The position numbers and the translations under genes are program-made. Source: an uncultured Duncaniella sp. (GTDB taxonomy: Bacteria; Bacteroidota; Bacteroidia; Bacteroidales; Muribaculaceae). From it: 64,000 nucleotides of DNA. The stretch spans positions 62,001-126,000 of the forward strand of contig CAJTMJ010000003.1 in NCBI GenBank assembly GCA_910577335.1. The letters are read 5' to 3'. The notes beneath the pieces were generated by a model that saw only the letters and a list, made by a program, of their open reading frames with translations, was not told the origin of the DNA and searched no databases. Of this stretch, positions 7,798-16,404 are shown one piece after another (position 1 is the first letter of the stretch; every line of letters starts with the position of its first letter).

Positions 7798-8684
7798 TTT
7801 TTATCCTTCCAGTCGGTTTCGATATAGTCAAACAGTAGATCTATGGGGTCGTAAGAGTCAAGCACCGGATTCCCGGCTTCGTCGGAGACGGTGACATGTA
7901 TGCCGGCGGTCTCCTCGGCGTAGGCATACGGATTACATTCATATCGGTGCTTGGTGTCGTAGTATTTCGGGCGTGAGGTGACATTGAACGGCACATTGTA
8001 GATGGTAATCGGTCGGACACCCTTGGAGTTAATACCCACACATTCAAATCGGTATTCGCCATTCTTGTCAGTGGCTTTCATGATCAAGCCGGGGAGACCG
8101 TGGAACTTCCATGGACCCTCCATCACGGGGATTTCATCAGTGTAATATACCGTCCAGTCCCTGCCACGGAATGTGCATTTAGCCTCATGGCAATCGTAAC
8201 CTAACACATTGACGGTGCTGTCGGTCAGTTCCCAGTCGAATTGTGGCATATCTTCTTCATATTTGAACCAATCGGTGCATATTTTCTCGGTGTGAGTGAG
8301 TTTCCCTTCGGGATAATTCTTGTAGATGGTCATAAATTCGCCGTTCGAGAGTTTCCCCTCCATTGCTGCAGCCGCCCGCTGGTCGGTGGAAAGATATGGA
8401 AGGATTGAATCGACAGTCAGATTCTTGTGGCTTGAAAATTTTGACAATCCGGTGGGGGATATTTGCAGGAGCATACGGTCGGAGGTCATGTTTTCGGATA
8501 GGGCGCCGGTGGTGTCAACGCAATAAGAGTAGTCATACACAAATTCCATGTTTTCTACGCCGAGTTCGGTGGTTTCGGGCACGCTGCTCTGTATTATACT
8601 CATAGTGCGTCGCACGGTTTTTCCATTAAGAACTGCCGGGAGTATTACGGCAGCGAGTGTGATGATGATTGCTGATTTCTTCAT
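7794..8684 (-). CDS. GLPGLI family protein
   Basis: 296 aa secreted or periplasmic protein with an N-terminal signal (MKKSAIIITLAAVILPAVLNG). The name-giving motif, HGLPGLIMKATDKNGEYRF, lies in the middle, preceded by VYYTDEIPVMEGPWKF, which is normal for the family. GLPGLI proteins are Bacteroidetes-specific, of unknown function, and usually sit next to a barrel protein like the one here. It is divergent from a histidine kinase/response regulator pair, 192 bp away, so that pair is the obvious candidate regulator (inference). Confidence 0.92.
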   Translation of the reverse strand: MKKSAIIITLAAVILPAVLNGKTVRRTMSIIQSSVPETTELGVENMEFVYDYSYCVDTTGALSENMTSDRMLLQISPTGLSKFSSHKNLTVDSILPYLSTDQRAAAAMEGKLSNGEFMTIYKNYPEGKLTHTEKICTDWFKYEEDMPQFDWELTDSTVNVLGYDCHEAKCTFRGRDWTVYYTDEIPVMEGPWKFHGLPGLIMKATDKNGEYRFECVGINSKGVRPITIYNVPFNVTSRPKYYDTKHRYECNPYAYAEETAGIHVTVSDEAGNPVLDSYDPIDLLFDYIETDWKDKK

Positions 8685-8736
8685 ATCTGTTTATGTTTAG
8701 ATTTCATGTCAAATGTCATGGTGATGATTGACGATG

Positions 8737-8872
8737 CAAAGTTAGGGCGCGGACCGGCGTAGGGAAGAAAATAATCATTACTCAAAAATTACGGAATTAT
8801 TATTAAATTATTACTCCGTTGAAAATATGCGTATATACGGGGTGGGGCATTGGGGCTTAATTTGTAACTTTG
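8737..8872. promoter_or_regulatory. divergent promoters of the GLPGLI operon and the histidine kinase
   Basis: Minus strand: TAACTTTG at 8737-8744 for the GLPGLI gene, without a good -33 box, as often seen for activated promoters. Plus strand: TAACTTTG at 8865-8872, ending only 4 bp before the histidine kinase ATG at 8877, so the transcript may have no leader. Confidence 0.5.
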
Positions 8873-8876
8873 CCGC

Positions 8877-10361
8877 ATGGAGAAAAAGATAAAGACACTG
8901 TATATCATCACAATCATTGCCATTCTTGCTTTCCTCGGGATGCAGGGGTACTGGCTTTACGGGCGCTATGAGTTTTCGCTCAGGGAGTATGAGGATGAAA
9001 ATCGTATAGCCATATTGGAGGGTATAGACGAATACATGAAATTGCGTACGGGCTCCGGTATAAAGTCGGTTGAGGCAGAGACCACCAGAATGGCTAATTA
9101 TAATATTGATAATAAGACCACCAGTGATGGCACAGTAAAGCGAAAAGCCACGATAGAGTTCCGAAGGTATCAGGCTCATAAACTGTTGGGCATTAAGGAG
9201 AAACGGAAACTTACCCCTGAGGAAATCAAACGGGCGCAGGAGATAGCGATGGAAAATGCTTTGAATGTAGAGTATAAAAAGCAATCGTTTGATGCCAGCT
9301 CCGCACCCTCCGAGGCGGTGGTGTGGGGAGCGTTTAAGGATATTGAGGTTGAAACTGTGACGCCGTTTGCCGTCGAGGGGCTTGACTCTGTGTTGCAAAA
9401 GAGGGGCATATCGGCTGAAATCGAGCTTGTGGTAACCGATTCAATAGTCTGGGATCCAAGCTTTAAACGGCACACAGCTATCTATCACCCTGTGATGTCG
9501 GTATCGTTCCCTTATTCGGCGATGGAGAGGAAAAGTGTGGTGGTCAAGTGTCTTATGGGACCGTCGGAAGTGCTTGGAGGGATGGCTGACAGTCTGATTA
9601 TAGTGGCGGTATTGTCGCTATTCCTGATAGTGTGTCTTGTATGGCAGTTTTCGATGGTGCTTAAGCTTTCAAGGCTCGACAAGATGCGTAATGACTTCGT
9701 GCATACCATGATACATGAACTGAAACGCCCGATAAGCACATTGAAAATGTGTGTGTCTTCGATTGAAAATGACAGGATAATGGCTGACGGCGAGAGCCGC
9801 CGTGAGGTGATGGGCGATTGCCGTGAGGCTCTTAACAATCTGTCGGCTTACTTCTCGCGACTGCGTGATATAACGTTTAATGAGGCAGGGCAGATACCGC
9901 TGAATTTCAGTAGTTTCAGCCTGCGTGAAATGGTTGCCGAGGTTATCGGCAAGAGTGTGATCCCTTCGGGTAAAAAGGTGGAGATTAGGGATGTTTCCGC
10001 TGCCGATGTGGAGGAGGTGTGTGACAGATTGCATCTTTCGCAGATACTCGGCAATCTGATAGAGAATGCGGTGAAATATTCAGGTGATGACGTGGAGATA
10101 TGCGTTGACTACGGGGTAAGGGATGACGGTAAGGTCTACCTGTCGGTTTCCGATACCGGCAATGGCATATCTGAGGGTGAATGTCGTCACCTTTTCGATA
10201 AATTCTACCGAGGGAAAATGGCTGTGGAGGGTGGACAGCCGGGGATGGGACTTGGTTTGTCGTATGTGAAGCTACTTGTTGAAGCGCATGGCGGCACGGT
10301 GTCGGTGGAGAGCAAGGAGGGTGAAGGTAGTTGTTTCACTGTTAAAATTCCACAGACATGA
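8877..10361 (+). CDS. membrane sensor histidine kinase
   Basis: 494 aa. TM helix 1 (about residues 8-28), a periplasmic sensor of about 205 residues with no domain that I recognise, TM helix 2 (about 238-262), then a HisKA domain with the phosphorylated His at about 280 in MIHELKRPIST, and an HATPase domain with N box ENAVKYS, DTGNGIS and GMGLGLSYVK. The stop overlaps the ATG of the response regulator by 4 bp. Divergent from the GLPGLI/barrel operon. The ATG lies so close to its -7 box that the mRNA is probably leaderless. Confidence 0.92.
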   Translation: MEKKIKTLYIITIIAILAFLGMQGYWLYGRYEFSLREYEDENRIAILEGIDEYMKLRTGSGIKSVEAETTRMANYNIDNKTTSDGTVKRKATIEFRRYQAHKLLGIKEKRKLTPEEIKRAQEIAMENALNVEYKKQSFDASSAPSEAVVWGAFKDIEVETVTPFAVEGLDSVLQKRGISAEIELVVTDSIVWDPSFKRHTAIYHPVMSVSFPYSAMERKSVVVKCLMGPSEVLGGMADSLIIVAVLSLFLIVCLVWQFSMVLKLSRLDKMRNDFVHTMIHELKRPISTLKMCVSSIENDRIMADGESRREVMGDCREALNNLSAYFSRLRDITFNEAGQIPLNFSSFSLREMVAEVIGKSVIPSGKKVEIRDVSAADVEEVCDRLHLSQILGNLIENAVKYSGDDVEICVDYGVRDDGKVYLSVSDTGNGISEGECRHLFDKFYRGKMAVEGGQPGMGLGLSYVKLLVEAHGGTVSVESKEGEGSCFTVKIPQT

Positions 10362-11032
10362 AACAGAAATTAAAGATACTTTTGGTTGACGATGACCTGA
10401 AAAACTCTATGCTGCTTAGGCGTTTCCTTGAGGCGGAGGATTTTGAGGTGACTTATGCCAATAACGGGGCTATAGGTTGGGAGCTGTATGGCTCGGTCAA
10501 TCCGGATCTGATTCTGCTTGATGTCAATATGCCTGTGATGAACGGATTTGAGCTGGCGCAGGAGATAAGGAAAGTTGACAAGCGTGTGGTGATATTTTTT
10601 CTGACCGACCGCACGGAGAAGTCTGACAGGTTGAAGGGGTTCAGCCTTAAGGGGAACGATTATATCCCCAAGCCGTTTTACCCGGAGGAGCTTATAGCCA
10701 AGATAAATGAGCGTTTCGAGAGCCGTACTTTGGGCGTAGAGGAGGAGTACCGCATGGGCGACACGTTGTTTCGCCCGAACCTTTCATCGTTGACTTATAA
10801 GGGTGAGACACATACGCTTTCGGTACGTCAGACCGAGATATTGCAGATGCTTGCCGAGAATATGGGATCGATGGTGGAGCGTGACGCTATTCTGGAGCAG
10901 GTGTGGGGCGACTCGAGCTATGCCAACTCATTGGCGCTTAATGTGCAGATCACCTATCTTCGCCGTCTCATCACCGATCCCTCAGTCACCATCACCTCCC
11001 TCAAAAAGAAAGGCTATATACTTAACGGGTGA
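10358..11032 (+). CDS. OmpR-family response regulator
   Basis: 224 aa. Receiver domain with acidic pocket D11-D13, phosphorylated D55 (LILLDVNMP) and Lys in YIPKPF, followed by a winged-helix DNA-binding domain (SVRQTEILQMLAENMG ... NVQITYLRRLI). Partner of the kinase just upstream, with coupled translation (ATGA). Targets are not shown; the divergent GLPGLI operon is the likeliest (inference). Confidence 0.93.
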   Translation: MKQKLKILLVDDDLKNSMLLRRFLEAEDFEVTYANNGAIGWELYGSVNPDLILLDVNMPVMNGFELAQEIRKVDKRVVIFFLTDRTEKSDRLKGFSLKGNDYIPKPFYPEELIAKINERFESRTLGVEEEYRMGDTLFRPNLSSLTYKGETHTLSVRQTEILQMLAENMGSMVERDAILEQVWGDSSYANSLALNVQITYLRRLITDPSVTITSLKKKGYILNG

Positions 11033-11165
11033 TTCCGTGGGGATTCTTTTGAGGTGTGAATAAGGAAGAACTATGCCATTTCCATTGCTGATATCAGATA
11101 ATTTATGGCTTTTTTATTGATGTTGGACCGGAACATTGCGACAATATGACATTTCGGAAGATGCT

Positions 11166-11211
11166 AAACGTCAAAATGACGTTTTGGAAATGCCAATCTC
11201 CTTATTGGCAT
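11166..11211. repeat. two adjacent hairpins downstream of the response regulator
   Basis: AAACGTCA (11166-11173) pairs with TGACGTTT (11177-11184), and ATGCCAAT (11190-11197) pairs with ATTGGCAT (11204-11211). There is no T-run, so an intrinsic terminator is doubtful; mRNA 3'-end protection or a protein site are alternatives. The rest of 11033-11288 shows nothing else except the promoter at its end. Confidence 0.35.
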
Positions 11212-11260
11212 CATTTCAACGATTTTAGGAGTGTAGCGTTTATATATCAGAAAGAATCAT

Positions 11261-11268
11261 TATCTTTG
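11261..11268 (+). promoter_or_regulatory. -7 box for the MNT nucleotidyltransferase gene
   Basis: TATCTTTG fits TAnnTTTG, 20 bp upstream of the ATG at 11289. Confidence 0.45.
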
Positions 11269-11288
11269 CATTTGTAACATAACAATAT

Positions 11289-11597
11289 ATGAAGCTGATC
11301 GAACTTAATCTGCAACGAATCATTGATCTTTGTCGAAAACACAAGGTCAAGACTTTGGCTGTCTTTGGCTCTATCTTCACTGATAGATTCAACGACCAGA
11401 GCGATGTGGATTTACTTGTAAACTTTGATACGACCAACCATGAGAAATGGGACTATGTTACAAATTATTTCGATTTTCGTGACGCTTTGGAACGACTTTT
11501 CGGCAGGAAAGTTGATCTGATTGAAGAAGGTGGTCTGAGAAACAAATATTTCATTGCCAATGTCAACCGTACAAAACAGATGATTTATGGCTATTGA
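11289..11597 (+). CDS. MNT-type nucleotidyltransferase (antitoxin-like), apparently alone
   Basis: 102 aa minimal nucleotidyltransferase: VFGSIFTDRFNDQSDVDLLVNF holds the GS motif and the DxD catalytic pair. In MNT/HEPN (type VII) modules such a protein adds AMP to a HEPN RNase toxin and so neutralises it. No HEPN gene follows: only an 18-codon frame overlapping the stop (from 11588) is found before the next promoter. Either the toxin has been lost or the protein works alone. Confidence 0.8.
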   Translation: MKLIELNLQRIIDLCRKHKVKTLAVFGSIFTDRFNDQSDVDLLVNFDTTNHEKWDYVTNYFDFRDALERLFGRKVDLIEEGGLRNKYFIANVNRTKQMIYGY

Positions 11598-11677
11598 AGA
11601 AGTTCTCATTTTCCGTGTTCGGAGGGGGTATTTCAAAAAATAGGGCTTTTGTTGTAGGATATTTTGGGGAGATTTCT

Positions 11678-11685
11678 TAATTTTG
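11678..11685 (+). promoter_or_regulatory. -7 box for threonine ammonia-lyase
   Basis: TAATTTTG, 18 bp before the ATG at 11704. A -33 box at proper spacing is not clear. Confidence 0.4.
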
Positions 11686-11703
11686 TGGCAAATACCTTAA
11701 GCT

Positions 11704-12909
11704 ATGTCAGAGACATTGGAAATCTCAGAAGTGTACCGTGCAGCCCAGGTGCTCCGCGACGTCGCACGCCATCCCCGTTTGATTGGTGAAACTAAAATAA
11801 ACCCTAATTCACATGTATACCTGAAGCCTGAAAACCTGCAACATACCGGTGCTTTCAAGCTTCGTGGCGCTTATTATAAAATATCCCAGCTCACACCTGA
11901 GGAAAAGGAACGTGGTGTGATAGCTTGCTCGGCAGGCAATCATGCGCAAGGCGTGGCTCTTGCAGCGACCCACAACGGCATAAAATCGCTGATATGTCTC
12001 CCCGCAGGTGCTCCGATTTCAAAAATCGAAGCGACAAAACGCCTTGGTGCCGAGGTATGCCTTGTGCCCGGCGTGTATGACGACGCTTATCAAAAAGCAT
12101 TAGAACTGCAGCAGGAGCATAACTACACATTCATCCATCCTTTTGACGACCTTAAGGTGATAGCCGGACAGGGAACCATCGCATTGGAAATCCTTGAGGA
12201 GATGCCCGATGTCGAAGTGGTAATCGTGCCTATCGGCGGCGGCGGTTTGATAGCCGGCATAGCCTTCACATTGAAACAGCTTAAACCTGATGTGAAAGTG
12301 TATGGCGTTCAGGCAGAAGGTGCCCCCTCTATGTTTAAGTCTATAAAAGATGGCAAGCGTGAACACCTTGACAAGGTGGCAACCATTGCCGATGGTATTG
12401 CCGTGAAAGAGCCGGGTGTGAATACCTTCGACTTCTGTAGCAAATATGTGGATGACATAGTGACAGTGAGCGAAGATGAGATAGCAGCCGCCATACTTGC
12501 GCTTATCGAGCAGCAGAAATTAGTGTCGGAAGGTGCCGGGGCTGTTTCGGTTGCCGCCGCAATGTTTGACAAGGTGCCTATCCACGATAAGAAGACCGTC
12601 TGTGTGGTATCAGGCGGTAATATAGATGTCACCAGCCTTAACCGTGTCATCACCCGTGGTTTGGTGAAGAGCGGACGTAACTGCACTTTGATACTTGACT
12701 TGAGCGACACTCCGGGACAATTGTCGGATGTGTGCGGTATCCTCGGCAAGAACGGTGCTAACATTATTTCTGTGACTCACGAGCGTAATTCAAACATCAC
12801 CTCAATTAACGGCTGTCTGTTGCGCATAGAGATTGAGACACGTAATAATGAGCATATAGCACAGGTGAAGAAAGCTCTTCACGAAGCCGGACACCATGTG
12901 GTGGAATGA
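11704..12909 (+). CDS. ilvA: threonine ammonia-lyase (threonine dehydratase)
   Basis: 401 aa PLP enzyme that turns threonine into 2-oxobutanoate and ammonia, the first step towards isoleucine. PLP lysine is at about K52 in TGAFKLRGAYYK; the phosphate loop is IGGGGLIAG; a Ser/Gly-rich SGGN motif is near residue 312. Residues about 325-401 form one ACT domain (SDTPGQLSDVCGILGKNGANI), the allosteric site. The length and single ACT domain match the short IlvA/TdcB-like form of Bacteroidetes, so catabolic use is possible too. Followed closely by a SPOR lipoprotein gene. Confidence 0.93.
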   Translation: MSETLEISEVYRAAQVLRDVARHPRLIGETKINPNSHVYLKPENLQHTGAFKLRGAYYKISQLTPEEKERGVIACSAGNHAQGVALAATHNGIKSLICLPAGAPISKIEATKRLGAEVCLVPGVYDDAYQKALELQQEHNYTFIHPFDDLKVIAGQGTIALEILEEMPDVEVVIVPIGGGGLIAGIAFTLKQLKPDVKVYGVQAEGAPSMFKSIKDGKREHLDKVATIADGIAVKEPGVNTFDFCSKYVDDIVTVSEDEIAAAILALIEQQKLVSEGAGAVSVAAAMFDKVPIHDKKTVCVVSGGNIDVTSLNRVITRGLVKSGRNCTLILDLSDTPGQLSDVCGILGKNGANIISVTHERNSNITSINGCLLRIEIETRNNEHIAQVKKALHEAGHHVVE

Positions 12910-12943
12910 CTGGATATATGAATATAAATTAAAGGAACGTTAA

Positions 12944-13456
12944 GTGAAGCGATTACCATATATAATAATGTTGGCTGTGTTCATCCTTGCGGGATGTAAG
13001 ACCAACGAAAACAATTACCGTCAGGCATACGAGGCTGCAGTGGCTCAGAGGAGTGAAGAAAGCGGTGTTGATTCCACTATCTATACAAGGATGCGTAACA
13101 GAGCCCGCACCTCCGACTTGGTTGTGGGCAATGATTCGCTCCCTATGCGTGCCGAGTACATCGGGTATACCGAGGATGGAGGCGCCACACGTGAAACAGT
13201 GAAGAAATATAATGTGGTCGTGGGGCAATTCAAGCAGGTGTTCAATGCCCGACAGATGCGCAAGCGCCTTATCACTTCAGGATATGACAGCACGTTCATA
13301 GTCCATACCCGTGAGCCTCTTTATTATGTGGTGACAGCCACTTGCTCTACTCCCGAAGAAGCGTTAGCAGCATTCAAGAAGGTGAAATCCGACAAGAACT
13401 TGGTGCTTCGCTCACCGGTGCCATTTATCCTCCGTCCGGCTCATTTTAGGAGATAA
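12944..13456 (+). CDS. SPOR-domain lipoprotein
   Basis: 170 aa, GTG start at 12944, 34 bp after ilvA. Lipoprotein signal with lipobox LAGC (Cys 18). Residues about 85-165 form a SPOR-like repeat (YNVVVGQFKQVFNARQMRKRL ... PLYYVVTATCSTPEEALAAF), which in other proteins binds denuded peptidoglycan at division septa. Likely an outer-membrane lipoprotein facing the cell wall. The partner enzymes are unknown. Confidence 0.82.
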   Translation: MKRLPYIIMLAVFILAGCKTNENNYRQAYEAAVAQRSEESGVDSTIYTRMRNRARTSDLVVGNDSLPMRAEYIGYTEDGGATRETVKKYNVVVGQFKQVFNARQMRKRLITSGYDSTFIVHTREPLYYVVTATCSTPEEALAAFKKVKSDKNLVLRSPVPFILRPAHFRR

Positions 13457-13468
13457 TTTAGCTTCACA

Positions 13469-13500
13469 TTTGCTGAAATAGAGGAAAATCATTACCTTTG
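13469..13500 (+). promoter_or_regulatory. strong Bacteroidetes promoter of the rseC-rnfBC operon
   Basis: TTTG (13469-13472), a 20-bp spacer and TACCTTTG (13493-13500) fit the -33/-7 consensus exactly. The ATG of rseC is at 13515, giving a leader of about 10 nt. Confidence 0.7.
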
Positions 13501-13514
13501 TCCCCACAATAGCC

Positions 13515-13937
13515 ATGAAGAAAGAATACGTAACCCACAAAGGAACAATAGAACGTGTAGGTGTCAATACCTTGACGATTAAGACTAATGATGAGTGCAG
13601 GTGTGATGGATGTGCCATAACCGCATTATGCAACGGCAAGGATACGAACTCGGAGGTTTTAACCATCGATGTCTCTGATGCTTCACTTTTCGCTCCCGGC
13701 GAAAGGGTGGAAATCACAGCCACGTCAGGCTCCACTCTGCGCGCCACATGGTGGGCGTTGATTCTTCCGACTCTGATTTTCGCCGGTGTGATATTAGGTT
13801 GCCGATTGGGCTTCCCCGAACTTGGCGGATGGTCTATAGCCATAGGCTTTGGTGCGTTAGGGCTTTATGACCTGTTCCTCTATCTGTGGCGACACAAGTT
13901 ATCGCAAAAGATTCAGTGGACTGTGACTAAGATTTAA
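13515..13937 (+). CDS. rseC: RseC/MucC-like membrane protein
   Basis: 140 aa. The N-terminal part has a cysteine cluster CRCDGCAITALC (residues about 29-40), followed by two TM helices (about 77-93 and 100-120), the RseC family layout. In Bacteroidetes rseC stands at the head of the rnf operon, as here with rnfB 31 bp downstream. It probably helps the assembly or redox function of the Rnf complex. Confidence 0.85.
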   Translation: MKKEYVTHKGTIERVGVNTLTIKTNDECRCDGCAITALCNGKDTNSEVLTIDVSDASLFAPGERVEITATSGSTLRATWWALILPTLIFAGVILGCRLGFPELGGWSIAIGFGALGLYDLFLYLWRHKLSQKIQWTVTKI

Positions 13938-13968
13938 TACTCGAAGAATAGAAGATAAATTTTTTACC

Positions 13969-14844
13969 ATGAGCATTATAGTAACATCGATCATTGTCCT
14001 TGGGGCAATCGGAATTTTGGGCGCAGCGGTGCTTTATATCGTCGCCCGACGTTTCTATGTGAAAGAAGATCCACGTATTGATCGTGTGGAGGCTCTTCTC
14101 CCGGGAGCTAACTGCGGCGGCTGCGGACGTAGCGGCTGTCGTGATTTCGCCACTGCGTGTGTCAACGCCACATCGCTTGACTCGCTCAGCTGTCCGGCAT
14201 CAGGAAGCGCAGTGATGAAGCAGATAGGTGAGATAGTAGGTCTTGCTGCCGTAGAGACCAAGCCTAAGATAGCAGTCATAAAATGTAACGGCTCCTGTGA
14301 CGTTCGTCCGCAGGTGGCTCATTACGAAGGTGCGCCGACATGTTCCATCCTTGCTACATTGGGTGCGGGTCAGACCGGCTGTCCCAATGGCTGTCTCGGT
14401 TGTGGCGATTGTGTGGCGGCTTGCCCGTACGATGCCATCCACATGAATGACGCCACCGGACTTCCCGAAGTGGATGAAGATAAGTGTGTGGGTTGCGGCG
14501 CATGTGTCAAAGCATGTCCGCGAGCCATTATCGAACTCCGTTTCAAAGGACCGCGCGGCATGAGAGTCTGGGTGGCTTGCGCTAACAAGGAAAAGGGCGC
14601 TTTCGCCATGAAGGAATGTAAGGTGGCTTGTATAGGATGCTCGAAGTGTGCTAAAGAGTGTACACATGACGCTATCACTGTGGCTAACAATCTTGCATAT
14701 ATCGATTACGAGAAGTGTAAATTATGTCGCAAGTGTGTGGATGTATGTCCTACCCATGCCATCCATGCCGTGAACTTCCCCGTGAAGAAAGCACAGCCGG
14801 CTCCCGAGCAGCCCAAACCTCAAACTGAAGTATCACCAGCTTAA
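13969..14844 (+). CDS. rnfB: Rnf complex subunit RnfB (ferredoxin-type)
   Basis: 291 aa. N-terminal TM helix (residues 3-24), then the RnfB cysteine motif CGGCGRSGCRDFATAC, then several 4Fe-4S ferredoxin motifs: CLGCGDCVAACPYDAI, CVGCGACVKACPRAII, CIGCSKCAKECTHDAI and CKLCRKCVDVCPTHAI. Rnf couples ferredoxin oxidation by NAD+ to Na+ or H+ transport; RnfB takes electrons from ferredoxin. The tail is Pro-rich. It lies between rseC and rnfC, 15 bp before the latter. Confidence 0.95.
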   Translation: MSIIVTSIIVLGAIGILGAAVLYIVARRFYVKEDPRIDRVEALLPGANCGGCGRSGCRDFATACVNATSLDSLSCPASGSAVMKQIGEIVGLAAVETKPKIAVIKCNGSCDVRPQVAHYEGAPTCSILATLGAGQTGCPNGCLGCGDCVAACPYDAIHMNDATGLPEVDEDKCVGCGACVKACPRAIIELRFKGPRGMRVWVACANKEKGAFAMKECKVACIGCSKCAKECTHDAITVANNLAYIDYEKCKLCRKCVDVCPTHAIHAVNFPVKKAQPAPEQPKPQTEVSPA

Positions 14845-14859
14845 CAAGACTCCATCAAT

Positions 14860-16200
14860 ATGAAATTACATACTTTCAAAATCGGTGGTGTCCATCCCGC
14901 CGAAAATAAGTTAGCAGCCGGAGAACCTATCATCAATGTTCCCCTTCCTGCCGAGGTAGTGCTTCCGATGGCACAGCATATCGGTGCGCCTGCCAAACCT
15001 ATAGTTAACAAAGGCGATAAGGTAAAGCGAGGCGACTGCGTGGCAGAGGCTGGCGGATTTGTCTCCGCTCCGATCCATACACCTATTTCAGGTACAGTGG
15101 TTAAGATCGATGTGTGCCACAATCCGCAAGGTCTTCCTGTCCAGGCTATATATATTAAGAGCGATGAAGCTGACCGAGAGGCTGACCGTATCGCAAGAGA
15201 GAATCCCAGGCCTGTTCGTGACCGTTCGGAACTTGCTATACTCAGTAGCAAAGCTATTATCGATATAATAAAGAATGCCGGTATTGTGGGACTTGGTGGT
15301 GCCACATTCCCGACCCATGTAAAACTTTCACCTCCTCCCGGCTCGAAAGCCGAATTGGTTATAATCAATGCCGTGGAGTGCGAACCGTGTCTGTCATGCG
15401 ATGACATGCTTATGCGTGAACGACCCCGTGAGATTGCCAAAGGTGTTGAGTTCCTGATGCGTGCCGCGGGTGTTAACCATGGTGTCATAGCCATAGAGAA
15501 TAATAAACCTGAAGCTATCAAGGCGATGACAGAAGCCGCTTCAACCGTGCCCGGTCTTGAAGTTATGCCTATGAAGGTGAAGTATCCGCAGGGCGGTGAA
15601 AAGCAGCTTATAGAGGCTGTGACCGGAAAGGAAGTGCCTTCAGGCGCACTCCCGATAGCTACCGGGGCGATAGTTCAGAATGTCGCTACTGCCTACGCCG
15701 TGTATCGTGCTGTGGTTTACGGTGAACCTTTGATGGAGAGAGTGTTGACGGTTCATGACGGCAAGACAGGAAAGAATCTGCGAGTGGCTCTCGGAACAAA
15801 TCTTGCTTCGCTTGTGGATTCCACTGATTACGAGAAAATCATTCTTGGCGGTCCTATGATGGGACGTACAGCTTCCACATTGGACACACCGATGATTAAG
15901 GGTAACTCAGGCATTCTGCTTGACAACCGATATGCCCACCGCCGTGAGGTTGAGCCGTGTATCCGTTGCGGATTCTGCGCACAGGCTTGTCCGATGGGGC
16001 TTGAACCATTCCTGCTCAGCACACTTTCAAGACTTAAGGACTGGGAAGAGGCTGAGGCTCAGAAGATAGCCAACTGTATAGAATGTGGCTCATGTAGCTA
16101 CGCTTGCCCGGCTTCCCGTCCGGTGGTTGACTATATCCGTCTCGGCAAGTCAACGGTCATGGGAATCATGCGCGCCCGTGCCGCAGCAGCCAAGAAATAA
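14860..16200 (+). CDS. rnfC: Rnf complex subunit RnfC (NADH/FMN-binding)
   Basis: 446 aa. It has an N-terminal biotinyl-like domain (IGGVHPAENKLAAG ... APIHTPISGTVV), a central NADH/FMN-binding domain with GLGGATFPTHVKL and ECEPCLSCDD, and a C-terminal pair of 4Fe-4S motifs (CIRCGFCAQACPMG and CIECGSCSYACPA). RnfC is the NAD-facing subunit. In most Bacteroidales rnfD, rnfG, rnfE and rnfA follow directly; here a hairpin and an unrelated aminotransferase gene come next. Confidence 0.95.
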   Translation: MKLHTFKIGGVHPAENKLAAGEPIINVPLPAEVVLPMAQHIGAPAKPIVNKGDKVKRGDCVAEAGGFVSAPIHTPISGTVVKIDVCHNPQGLPVQAIYIKSDEADREADRIARENPRPVRDRSELAILSSKAIIDIIKNAGIVGLGGATFPTHVKLSPPPGSKAELVIINAVECEPCLSCDDMLMRERPREIAKGVEFLMRAAGVNHGVIAIENNKPEAIKAMTEAASTVPGLEVMPMKVKYPQGGEKQLIEAVTGKEVPSGALPIATGAIVQNVATAYAVYRAVVYGEPLMERVLTVHDGKTGKNLRVALGTNLASLVDSTDYEKIILGGPMMGRTASTLDTPMIKGNSGILLDNRYAHRREVEPCIRCGFCAQACPMGLEPFLLSTLSRLKDWEEAEAQKIANCIECGSCSYACPASRPVVDYIRLGKSTVMGIMRARAAAAKK

Positions 16201-16223
16201 TAAAAATCTCGACATGTCATATA

Positions 16224-16268
16224 TCCCGACAAACTTTGAGGGTTGAAAAAATCCGGAGTTTGTCGGGA
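16224..16268 (+). terminator. hairpin ending the rseC-rnfBC operon
   Basis: TCCCGACAAACT (16224-16235) and AGTTTGTCGGGA (16257-16268) pair perfectly over 12 bp, with a 21-nt loop, and are followed by TTTATT. It is the likely terminator of the shortened rnf operon. Confidence 0.55.
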
Positions 16269-16338
16269 TTTATTGTCAACAGATGCTTGCGAAGTCCAAT
16301 CTTTTTCAAAAAGAATGGTTCGGAATAGAGATATAGGG

Positions 16339-16369
16339 TTGAAAAATATATCAAAAGTTCGTAACTTTG
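16339..16369 (+). promoter_or_regulatory. promoter of the aminotransferase gene
   Basis: TTG (16339-16341), 20-bp spacer, TAACTTTG (16362-16369); ATG at 16405. Confidence 0.6.
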
Positions 16370-16404
16370 TGCGCATTAATAATCTAATTTAAATTTAGGG
16401 ATTT

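Noticed and set aside
8811..9398. 195-codon minus-strand frame over the start of the histidine kinase
   Set aside because: Opposite a confident kinase gene, no family features, and it would cover the kinase promoter.
11588..11644. 18-codon frame after the MNT gene as a HEPN toxin
   Set aside because: Too short and without the HEPN RxxxxH motif; kept only as a possible relic in the findings.
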